6,915 nucleotides of DNA from assembly GCA_002304945.1 (NCBI GenBank), contig DBPQ01000148.1, positions 1-6,915 on the forward strand, in the 5' to 3' direction. The translations under genes and the position numbers were made by a program. Positions within the stretch are counted from its first letter, which is position 1. Every line of letters begins with the position of its first letter. Positions 1 to 5,522 of this stretch are shown here, piece after piece. The notes below the pieces were generated by a model. That model made no database searches. It saw only the letters and a program-made list of their open reading frames with translations, and was not told the DNA's origin. This stretch comes from Actinomycetales bacterium UBA1416. GTDB lineage: Bacteria > Actinomycetota > Actinomycetes > Actinomycetales > Actinomycetaceae.

Positions 1-1205
1 AGAGCGGCACGGTGGCGTCTCGCATCCTGCTGGAGCACGGCAACATGTTGGTTGCCAACGGACACGCGGTCTACTCCCGAGAGGCGCAGCAACACCCGGA
101 CAAGGCGGTCCTGTTCCGCAACGGTGGACGCGAACACATCGACTTCCCGAATGGATCGGTGATCTCGGTCGTGCCCCCGGACGCCGGGGCGGTGCGCTCC
201 GCCGCCGCTGACGACATCGTCATTGACGAGGGCGGCGAGCACGTCGGAGAGAAGTCGCTGGAGTTCCTGAACGCCATTCGTCCGCTACAGGACACCCGTG
301 GCGCGCTGGCCCAACTCATCGTGGCGGGCACGCCCGGCAAGGTGCGACACGGCATGTTCTGGGACCTGCTGCAAGAGGCGCGGTTTCCCACCCCCGACGA
401 GGACGGCTGGCTGGACGAGGTCGGCATCCTCGATTACTCGATGCGCGACGACGAGGACCCGGAGGACCGCGCGGTGTGGGCGCGTGTCCACCCCGGCCCT
501 TCGTCCACGAAGCCCGACGGGTCGGTCCTCACCCCAATGCGGGTTCTCGAGAAGCGTTTCCACAAGATGGGTGCCGCGTGGTTCTCACGCGAGTACCTGT
601 GCTCCTGGCCAGTGGATTCCGCGACGGGCGCACTGGACCTGACGCTCTGGACGCCGCTGGGGCTCGACGACTTCCCGACATCGCGTCCGGCGCGATCAGT
701 CATCGCGTTCGACTCCAACAAGGAGCAGACCGCCTGCGCCGTTGTCGAGGTGTGGCGTAACGCAGACGGGAAGGCGTGCGTCGAACTGCTCGCCTTCCGC
801 CCGGGCGTCTCGTGGGCCGCGGCGTTCATCCACCGCGTCGCACGGGAGGCCAACGCCCCTGTCGTGTTCGATGAGATCGGCGGGAATGTCACAATCGCGC
901 AGGAACTCCGGCGCAAGCGTCCTGGCGTCAAGGTCGTGCCGCTGAACATAAAGGCTGTGGGCGGGGCGGCGCTGCTACTCGCCGGCGAGCTCCGTGAAGG
1001 TCGCGTGGAGCACTACAACCAGCCCGACCTCACCGCCGCCGTGGACGCCGTCTCATGGCGCCCCCTAGGGCGTGATGGTCGGGCGTTCGGCCACCGCCCC
1101 GGCAAGGGCGAGATCATGCCAGCCGTTGCCGCATCGTTCGGTCTGTGGCACTACGACCTGACGCCCGACCGTCAGCCAATCCGCATCCGTTCGTCTGCCG
1201 CCTGA
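1..1205 (+). CDS. terL: Phage terminase large subunit, 5'-truncated by window edge
   Basis: This is the ATPase and nuclease motor that cuts concatemeric phage DNA and pumps it through the portal into the procapsid. The frame is open to the left edge. The first codons read xAG-Ser-Gly-Thr, so the Walker A Lys-Ser probably straddles base 1, and the GTG at 12 is internal rather than the true start. Counting from that GTG, the Walker B motif DDIVIDE is at residues 67-73, with acidic pair D72/E73. The coupling motif VAGTPG is at about 104-109. The C-terminal half looks like the RNase H-type nuclease: AFDSNKEQ with D234, VVFDEIGG with D287, and a late D/H cluster around 355-361. About 400 residues are visible; whole terminases are usually 450-550, so the missing part is short. 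The stop at 1203-1205 is 11 bp before the portal start. The role is assigned from motifs and gene order; the exact nuclease residues are inferred. Confidence 0.9.
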   Translation, partial: SGTVASRILLEHGNMLVANGHAVYSREAQQHPDKAVLFRNGGREHIDFPNGSVISVVPPDAGAVRSAAADDIVIDEGGEHVGEKSLEFLNAIRPLQDTRGALAQLIVAGTPGKVRHGMFWDLLQEARFPTPDEDGWLDEVGILDYSMRDDEDPEDRAVWARVHPGPSSTKPDGSVLTPMRVLEKRFHKMGAAWFSREYLCSWPVDSATGALDLTLWTPLGLDDFPTSRPARSVIAFDSNKEQTACAVVEVWRNADGKACVELLAFRPGVSWAAAFIHRVAREANAPVVFDEIGGNVTIAQELRRKRPGVKVVPLNIKAVGGAALLLAGELREGRVEHYNQPDLTAAVDAVSWRPLGRDGRAFGHRPGKGEIMPAVAASFGLWHYDLTPDRQPIRIRSSAA

Positions 1206-1216
1206 GAGGAGGGCAC

Positions 1217-2251
1217 GTGGGAATCATGTCCTTGTTCGAGTTCGCCTCTCGCGTAGCGGCCACGCCGCCGCGGCCGGTCGGAATCGCGTCCCCCTGGTCC
1301 ACAACCGAGCTGACCAAGTTCGCGTGGTCGGACATCTTCGGCACCGACGTGGACCTGCCGGTCACGCGAGCCGAGGCCATGAAGGTCCCCGCCATCGCCA
1401 AGGGGCGGGCGCTGATCGTCGGGACACTGTCCCGGCAGCCGCTGGCGAAGTTCCGCGGCGCCGAGAAGGTCAACCCCGATCCGTGGATGTACCGATCCTC
1501 ACGCGGGCAGTCTCCGCAGATGCGGACCATGTGGACGCTGGATGACCTGATCTTCCACGGGACGTCGCTGTGGTGGGTCGAGCGCGGCACGCGAAACAAC
1601 ATCATGGACGCCATACGGGTGCCGCGTGAGTCGTGGTACGTGGACCCGGACACTGGCGGCATTGTGCTCAACGGCCAGCCGGCGACTGCGGACGAGGTCA
1701 TCTACTTCGAGGGACCGCAGGACGGTCTGCTGACGATCGCGGCTGATGACATCCGCGCATCCCGGTCGATGTCGTCGGCATGGAAGGCGCGCGTCGATTC
1801 CCCGGTCCCACTGATCGAGTTGCACATCACCGACCCGAACGCACAACTTACCGACGACGAGCAGGACGCCCTGATTGAGGCGTGGGAGTCCTCCCGCCGG
1901 CTGGGCGGGACGGCGCTCACCCCGGCGGAGATCGAGACCAAGGTACACGGCACCACCCCCACGGACCTGTTCGTGAACGGCCGCAACGCATCCCGGCTCG
2001 ACTTCGCCAACTTCCTCGCCCTGCCGGGCGCCATGTTGGACGGATCGACCGCCACGGCGTCGCTGACGTACTCCACCAAGGAGGGCTCACGCAACGAGTT
2101 GGTGGATCTGTCGCTGGCGTTCTGGGCAACCCCGTTCGAGGCGCGCCTGTCGATGGACGACGTGACGCCGTCTGGGTCGCGCATCGCGTTCGACCTGGAG
2201 TACCTGTCCGCACCGAGCCAACCGGCGCAGGGTCCTGCGCATCTCGACTGA
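1217..2251 (+). CDS. Portal protein (HK97-like)
   Basis: This protein forms the dodecameric ring at one capsid vertex through which the terminase pumps DNA and to which the adaptor docks. From GTG 1217 it is 344 residues. The helical segment VPAIAKGRALIVGTLSRQPL at 58-76 matches the conserved N-terminal portal block ('a..aCi..ia..va..pl' pattern). The segment LPGAMLDGS at 269-277, followed by a Tyr-Ser-Thr-Lys-Glu stretch near 285-289, matches the C-terminal 'lgvpp.ll......tysn.eq' block. It ends soon after that block, so it is short next to the roughly 400-450 residues usual for HK97-type portals and seems to lack an extended crown or C-terminal tail. I chose GTG 1217 because AGGAGG lies at 1207-1212, 4 bp upstream. 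ATG 1226 (13 bp spacing) is an alternative. An upstream in-frame ATG at 1145 would overlap the terminase and lacks a comparable site. Position between terminase and protease/capsid supports the call. Confidence 0.87.
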   Translation: MGIMSLFEFASRVAATPPRPVGIASPWSTTELTKFAWSDIFGTDVDLPVTRAEAMKVPAIAKGRALIVGTLSRQPLAKFRGAEKVNPDPWMYRSSRGQSPQMRTMWTLDDLIFHGTSLWWVERGTRNNIMDAIRVPRESWYVDPDTGGIVLNGQPATADEVIYFEGPQDGLLTIAADDIRASRSMSSAWKARVDSPVPLIELHITDPNAQLTDDEQDALIEAWESSRRLGGTALTPAEIETKVHGTTPTDLFVNGRNASRLDFANFLALPGAMLDGSTATASLTYSTKEGSRNELVDLSLAFWATPFEARLSMDDVTPSGSRIAFDLEYLSAPSQPAQGPAHLD

Positions 2252-2264
2252 GAAAGGGGTCACC

Positions 2265-3920
2265 GTGACCACAATCAAGATCGCGGGCCGCGTGATGACC
2301 GCATCCCGTGAGGACCGCACCATCACCGGACTGCTGCTGCCCTACGGCGAGGAGGGCCGAACCAACGTCGGCAAGATCACCGCCTCGGCGGGCAGCCTGA
2401 CCGTCCCCGACCCCGTGTCGGACGTGAAGTTGGACATCGAGCATGACCTCACCCGCCCCGTGGGCCGCGCCTCGGAGATCGTGGACACGGACGCCGGACT
2501 GGTGGCGACATGGTCCATCGCCCGCACCCGCGCCGGCGACGACGTCCTCGAGGAGGCGGCGGAAGGGCTGCGTACCGGGCTGTCCGTTGAGGTCGAGGAC
2601 CCGGTCATCCGCGGCGGCGCGCTGCTGGGGGGCGTGCTCACCGGAGCCGGCGTCGTCGTCAACCCAGCGTTCCCGTCCGCCCAACTCGTGGCCGCTGACG
2701 CCGGGGAGTACGTCGAGACGGTGGTGGTGGACTCCACCGTGGTCCGCGAAAGCGAATACGGCACGGAGACCACCACGCAGCACATCGAGACGGAGAGCGT
2801 CTACCAGGCGGCACCGCCCGCCGAAGAACTGCCCGATGAGGGCGACCAAGCATCGACCGGCGACGTGCCGGACGAGGAGACCGAAGCCCTCGCTTCTGAG
2901 GCTGAGGACAACGAGGGCGACGAGCCCGAGAAGGAGGAAGAGATGTCGGAATCGACACTGACCGCGGCTGCCACCGTCCCCACGGGTTCGCTGGTCGCCC
3001 CCAAGGCCCCGAAGTCGGAGCCCACGCTGCGCGAGGTCACGGCGATGATGGCCGCCGCGTTCCGCTCCGGCGGTGAGCGCAAGATGCTGGCCACACTGTC
3101 CGACGTGGTCCCGGCGAACGTGGACGAGATGGCGCTCCCCGGCTGGCTGGGCGAGCTCTGGTCCGGCGTGGCCTACCAGCGGCGGTTCATCCCGCTGTTC
3201 GACCAGAAGCCGCTCACCAACTACGAGCTCAAGGGCTGGCGCTGGGTCACCAAGCCCACCGTGGCCGCCTACGCCGGCAACAAGGGCGACGTGCCGTCCG
3301 CCACCATCGCCACCGAGTCTGTCACCGTCGCCGCGCAGCGACTGGCCGGTGCCCACGACATCGACCGAAAGTTCCGCGACTTCGGCGAGACCGCGTTCTT
3401 CGAGGCGTACTTCCGCGCCATGACCGAGTCCTACGCCCGACTCTCGGACCTCGCCGTCCTCGACGACGTTGCCGCGGCCGCAACCGTGGTGGACGCTGGC
3501 ACCATCCCGACCGGCGTTGCCAAGGGCCTCGTGTTCATCGTGGACGGCGCGCTGGAGGTTCTGGACCTCGGCACCCCGTCGTTCGCCGTCGTCGCCAAGG
3601 ACCTCTACCGGGACATCCTGCTCACCCAGGAGTCCGACGCGCTCAAGTACCTGAACGCGGCGCTGGGGTTCGACGCCGGCACGCTGGAGGGCAACGGGTT
3701 CCGCATCGTCGGCACCGACCAGATCACCGCGGGATCGGTGCTCGTCGGCATCCGCGACGCCGTCACCGTCCACGAGCTGGGTGGCGTGCCCATCCGGGTC
3801 GAGGCGGAGGACATCGCCAAGGGTGGCATCGACGAGGGCGTGTTCGGCTACTACGCCGTCAACGTCCACGACGCCGAAGGCCTCGCGCTGGTGTCCGAGA
3901 ACGGTTCTGTGTCGGCCTGA
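2265..3920 (+). CDS. Prohead protease fused to major capsid protein
   Basis: One 551-residue frame contains two normally separate head proteins. Residues 1 to about 145 look like an HK97-type (U35/S78-like) prohead protease: IEHD with candidate catalytic H60, then PVGRA, GLSVEVED with candidate catalytic S107, and the VVVNPAFPSAQL block at about 131-141. Residues about 146-226 form a very acidic, low-complexity linker rich in Glu, Asp and Thr. From about residue 227 the sequence is a major capsid protein of HK97 fold, with an N-terminal helix (LREVTAMMAAAF), an E-loop-like stretch around YELKGWRWVTKP, a long helical spine and a C-terminal beta-rich part. The expected maturation is self-cleavage that frees the capsid domain. 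GTG 2265 is preceded by AAAGGGG (2253-2259), a modest ribosome site. A stronger in-frame internal start lies at 2943. Fusions of this kind are known from other phages; domain borders here are inferred by eye. Confidence 0.85.
   Translation: MTTIKIAGRVMTASREDRTITGLLLPYGEEGRTNVGKITASAGSLTVPDPVSDVKLDIEHDLTRPVGRASEIVDTDAGLVATWSIARTRAGDDVLEEAAEGLRTGLSVEVEDPVIRGGALLGGVLTGAGVVVNPAFPSAQLVAADAGEYVETVVVDSTVVRESEYGTETTTQHIETESVYQAAPPAEELPDEGDQASTGDVPDEETEALASEAEDNEGDEPEKEEEMSESTLTAAATVPTGSLVAPKAPKSEPTLREVTAMMAAAFRSGGERKMLATLSDVVPANVDEMALPGWLGELWSGVAYQRRFIPLFDQKPLTNYELKGWRWVTKPTVAAYAGNKGDVPSATIATESVTVAAQRLAGAHDIDRKFRDFGETAFFEAYFRAMTESYARLSDLAVLDDVAAAATVVDAGTIPTGVAKGLVFIVDGALEVLDLGTPSFAVVAKDLYRDILLTQESDALKYLNAALGFDAGTLEGNGFRIVGTDQITAGSVLVGIRDAVTVHELGGVPIRVEAEDIAKGGIDEGVFGYYAVNVHDAEGLALVSENGSVSA
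2931..2945 (+). promoter_or_regulatory. Internal Shine-Dalgarno and ATG inside the protease-capsid fusion
   Basis: AAGGAGG at 2931-2937 is followed after 5 bases by ATG 2943-2945, in frame with the fusion. It is a better ribosome site than the one serving the full-length GTG start (AAAGGGG at 2253-2259). It lies exactly where the acidic linker ends and capsid-like sequence begins. Confidence 0.6.
2943..3920 (+). CDS. Major capsid protein, nested product from internal start
   Basis: This is a proposed second translation product of the fusion gene. ATG 2943 is codon 227 of the longer frame and is preceded by AAGGAGG at 2931-2937 with a 5-base spacer, which is near-ideal. The product would be 325 residues, a normal size for an HK97-fold capsid protein, and starts MSESTLTAAATVPTG, a plausible capsid N-terminus. 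It would be made without protease or linker and could supply most of the shell, while the weaker GTG 2265 start would yield fewer protease-bearing subunits. That both products are made is inference from sequence. The Shine-Dalgarno match falls in Glu/Lys codons of an acidic linker, so part of the match could be a by-product of coding. If the internal start is not used, all capsid protein must come from cleavage of the fusion. Confidence 0.55.
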   Translation: MSESTLTAAATVPTGSLVAPKAPKSEPTLREVTAMMAAAFRSGGERKMLATLSDVVPANVDEMALPGWLGELWSGVAYQRRFIPLFDQKPLTNYELKGWRWVTKPTVAAYAGNKGDVPSATIATESVTVAAQRLAGAHDIDRKFRDFGETAFFEAYFRAMTESYARLSDLAVLDDVAAAATVVDAGTIPTGVAKGLVFIVDGALEVLDLGTPSFAVVAKDLYRDILLTQESDALKYLNAALGFDAGTLEGNGFRIVGTDQITAGSVLVGIRDAVTVHELGGVPIRVEAEDIAKGGIDEGVFGYYAVNVHDAEGLALVSENGSVSA

Positions 3921-3940
3921 CGCGGACAACGCACGACGGG

Positions 3941-3949
3941 AGGAGGTGA
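3941..3949 (+). promoter_or_regulatory. Full-length Shine-Dalgarno for the adaptor gene
   Basis: AGGAGGTGA is complementary to the whole anti-Shine-Dalgarno tail of 16S rRNA. It sits in the 35-bp gap after the capsid stop and fixes the start at ATG 3956, since the GTG at 3946 inside it is out of frame. Confidence 0.7.
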
Positions 3950-3955
3950 GCTGGG

Positions 3956-4285
3956 ATGGCTTACGGCTGGCTCTACTCTGGAGATGACCCGGTGGTCACC
4001 CGGTATTGGCCGCAGGCAGCCGACGAGGCGACCGAGACCGTGACGGCCCTGCTCGCCTCGTCCCGCGAGCAGTGTGAAGCCTACGCGCCCGCACTCGCGG
4101 ACGACGTGAGGATTCCTAACTCATGGGTCCACGCACAGGTTCTACAGGCGCGGGCGCTGTACCGATCCATGATCGCGGGCGACTCCAACGGGGTCGGCGC
4201 TGACGGGTTCACCGTCACCGTGTTCCCGATGGACTGGACCGTCAAGGCGCTGCTGCGACCCAAGAGGGGGCCGTGGGCGAAGTGA
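3956..4285 (+). CDS. Head-to-tail adaptor (connector) protein
   Basis: This small protein most likely forms the ring that binds under the portal and connects the filled head to the tail. It has 109 residues, mostly predicted helical in the first 75 (AADEATETVTALLASSREQCE, then the helix around HAQVLQARALYRSMIAG). It ends with a beta/extended tail, GFTVTVFPMDWTVKALLRPKRG at 84-105, that is typical of actinophage adaptors of the HK97 gp6/SPP1 gp15 class. Its place right after the capsid gene and before the tail terminator agrees. ATG 3956 is preceded by AGGAGGTGA at 3941-3949, a perfect anti-16S match, with a 9-base spacer from AGGAGG. The 3' end overlaps the next gene by GTGA. The family assignment rests on size, layout and the C-terminal pattern; a stopper protein of similar size cannot be ruled out. 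Confidence 0.72.
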   Translation: MAYGWLYSGDDPVVTRYWPQAADEATETVTALLASSREQCEAYAPALADDVRIPNSWVHAQVLQARALYRSMIAGDSNGVGADGFTVTVFPMDWTVKALLRPKRGPWAK

Positions 4286-4653
4286 GTGCGCGTACTGAAC
4301 TAGTGGCAGCGCTGCGCGCAGCGCTGCCCAACTACCGCGTGACCGGCTCCGCACTCGTCCCGTCCGGCATTGGCTCAAAGCCTGTCATCGGGGTATGGCA
4401 ACAGTCGGTCATCCGCCGCGAAGAACTCCACCACAACCGCGTCACCGTCAACCTGGAGCTCTGGGTCCTCGTCGGTCACGAGGACCCCGAGAAGGCCGAC
4501 GACGCGCTCGACGACGCCCTCGACGACGTGGTGACCGCCCTCCAGCCGATCACCTGGCTCCACTGGACCGAAGCGCAGCGGGGCGTGTTGGAGGGCACTT
4601 TCCCCGGCTACAACATCACGGCCACCGCCGTGGCAACCATCGGAACGGAGTAA
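4282..4653 (+). CDS. Probable tail terminator protein
   Basis: This protein probably caps the head-proximal end of the tail tube and sets the head-tail junction, like lambda gpU or SPP1 gp17. It has 123 residues: an N-terminal helix (ARTELVAALRAALP), a central beta region with RVTVNLELWVLVG at about 53-65, an acidic helix with DDALDDALDDVVTALQ at 73-88, and a C-terminal beta hairpin ending GYNITATAVATIG. This alpha/beta arrangement and the Asp/Leu helix are typical of tail terminator families, and the gene directly precedes the major tail protein. I chose GTG 4282 because it overlaps the adaptor stop as GTGA, typical of translational coupling. GTG 4273 is an in-frame alternative adding three residues, but sits only 2 bases after the GAGGGGG stretch. 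A perfect 24-bp palindrome lies at codons 8-16. A minor tail or completion protein remains possible. Confidence 0.65.
   Translation: MSARTELVAALRAALPNYRVTGSALVPSGIGSKPVIGVWQQSVIRREELHHNRVTVNLELWVLVGHEDPEKADDALDDALDDVVTALQPITWLHWTEAQRGVLEGTFPGYNITATAVATIGTE
4305..4328. repeat. Perfect 24-bp palindrome inside the tail terminator gene
   Basis: GGCAGCGCTGCG is followed immediately by its exact reverse complement CGCAGCGCTGCC. In RNA it can fold into a 10-bp G/C-rich stem with a CGCG loop, starting 23 bases after the first base of GTG 4282. It encodes part of the AALRAALP helix, where repeated Ala-Ala-Leu codons could produce it by chance or by selection. Confidence 0.8.
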
Positions 4654-4657
4654 GACC

Positions 4658-5068
4658 ATGGCAGTCGTTGCCCTCACAACCCCTTACAGCCTCAAGAACG
4701 CGACCCTCTCCATCGAGGCGGACGACTACACCGCCGCGGTCACTCAGGTGGAGTTCACCCCGTCCACCGCCACCTCCACCGTTCGCACCATCGACGGCGT
4801 GGCCCACAAGGACCAGTCCACGTCCGAGTGGACCTGCACCATCGGCTTCATCCAGGATCTCGACCCGTCCGGCCTGCTGCGCTACCTCCTCGACAACGAC
4901 GGCGAGACCAAGTCCGTCGTGTTCACGCCGACGACCGCTGGCCCGTCGATCTCCGCGGACCTCGTGGTTTCCCCCGGCGCCATCGGTGGGACCGCTGGCG
5001 CTGACCTCGCGGTCGCTTCGGTGACCCTGGTGTCCACCAAGCCGGTGTTCACCGACTCGTCAGTCTGA
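4658..5068 (+). CDS. Major tail protein (tail tube subunit)
   Basis: This is most likely the tube-forming subunit that stacks as hexameric rings around the tape measure. It has 136 residues and is predicted almost wholly beta: YSLKNATLSIEADDYTAAVTQVEF at 10-33, then EWTCTIGFIQDL at 57-68, a short helix (GLLRYLLDN) and GETKSVVFTPTTAG at 82-95, ending in beta strands. The N-terminal 'l.na.l.i..ddyt..v..v.f.p' pattern followed by W-x-C-T-I and a QDL/YLL helix is the common arrangement of small siphovirus tail-tube proteins. ATG 4658 follows ACGGAG at 4645-4650 with a 7-base spacer; the upstream stop is 4 bases away. It is followed by a strong hairpin and then by a paralog about 40 percent identical by hand alignment. 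It is compact next to the 150-250 residues of many tube proteins. Between the two paralogs this is the likelier main subunit, from gene order and the hairpin behind it. Confidence 0.75.
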   Translation: MAVVALTTPYSLKNATLSIEADDYTAAVTQVEFTPSTATSTVRTIDGVAHKDQSTSEWTCTIGFIQDLDPSGLLRYLLDNDGETKSVVFTPTTAGPSISADLVVSPGAIGGTAGADLAVASVTLVSTKPVFTDSSV

Positions 5069-5074
5069 TCCTGA

Positions 5075-5115
5075 CTCCTGCCGCCCGGGCGTGTCCTTCC
5101 CTCGGGCGGCAGGGG
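5075..5115 (+). terminator. Strong GC hairpin between the two tail-tube genes
   Basis: CTGCCGCCCG at 5078-5087 pairs perfectly with CGGGCGGCAG at 5103-5112. The stem extends outward by C-G, U-G and C-G to 13 pairs (5075-5087 with 5103-5115) around a 15-base loop. It starts 7 bases after the stop of the major tail protein. There is no U-tract, and downstream genes continue on the same strand, so it is probably a partial attenuator or an mRNA 3'-end stabiliser rather than a full terminator. The hairpin is seen directly; its role is inferred. Confidence 0.6.
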
Positions 5116-5124
5116 CCCAGCAGT

Positions 5125-5140
5125 GAGGAGGTGGAGGTGA
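5125..5140 (+). promoter_or_regulatory. Doubled Shine-Dalgarno before the second tail-tube gene
   Basis: GAGGAGGTGGAGGTGA holds two overlapping ribosome sites, AGGAGG at 5126-5131 and GGAGG at 5133-5137, which are 10 and 4 bases before GTG 5142. The site lies 9 bases beyond the hairpin and would give independent initiation for the downstream paralog. Confidence 0.5.
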
Positions 5141-5141
5141 C

Positions 5142-5522
5142 GTGCAGCCCTACGTGCTGAAGGACTCAACCCTGACCATCGCGGAGGATGACTTCACCGC
5201 CGCCATCACCCAGGCCGTCTTCGTCCCGCAGGCGGCATGGGGGTGGGCCCCCTCGCTGTGTGGGACCGGGACCCCGTACCTGATCGAGGTGCGCTGGTCC
5301 TGCACCCTGTCCTACCTCCAGGACCTCACAGACGGGTCCCTGACGCTGTACCTCCTGACCCACGTGGGTGAGACGAAGACTGTGGTGTTCACGCCCGTGG
5401 CGGGCGGGAAGGCGATCACGGCGGACATGATGATCTCACCCGGACAGTTGGGTGGGGTCACGTCCCAGCTCACCACGGCAACCGTGACGATGCCCCTGTT
5501 CGATGAGCCGGCGGTGGCGTGA
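5142..5522 (+). CDS. Second tail-tube-like protein, paralog of the major tail protein
   Basis: This 126-residue beta-rich protein aligns with the preceding major tail protein over nearly its whole length, with no gaps until near the C-terminus: YVLKDSTLTIAEDDFTAAIT (4-23) against YSLKNATLSIEADDYTAAVT (10-29), RWSCTLSYLQDL (51-62) against EWTCTIGFIQDL, and GETKTVVFTP (76-85) against GETKSVVFTP. Identity is about 40 percent by hand. The stretch at residues 30-50 is unlike its partner and holds WGWAPSLCG with a Trp pair and a Cys; in tube proteins such a region is often a surface or inter-ring loop. It may be a minor tube subunit, a component of one tail end, or a surface-decorated variant. GTG 5142 is preceded by a doubled ribosome site. 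Its stop overlaps the next gene as GTGATG. The paralogy is clear; the separate role is inference. Confidence 0.72.
   Translation: MQPYVLKDSTLTIAEDDFTAAITQAVFVPQAAWGWAPSLCGTGTPYLIEVRWSCTLSYLQDLTDGSLTLYLLTHVGETKTVVFTPVAGGKAITADMMISPGQLGGVTSQLTTATVTMPLFDEPAVA

Noticed and set aside
1145..1216. Upstream ATG 1145 as portal start
   Set aside because: It would overlap the terminase end by about 60 bases and lacks a good ribosome site. AGGAGG at 1207-1212 points to GTG 1217 or ATG 1226.
2627..2633. GGGGGGC heptamer in slippery phase within the protease domain
   Set aside because: It fits the X-XXY-YYZ pattern, but the -1 frame stops after about 25 codons with an Arg-rich tail. No downstream structure or functional product is evident, and frameshifting is not expected here.
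1917..3929. Reverse-strand open frame of 670 codons across the protease-capsid gene
   Set aside because: It mirrors the codon phase of a real GC-rich gene on the other strand, its product is Gly/Arg/His/Val-rich low complexity, and it opposes a well-supported forward operon.
3921..3955. Possible promoter or terminator after the capsid gene
   Set aside because: The 35-bp gap holds only a strong ribosome site. No hairpin and no -10/-35 pair is visible.
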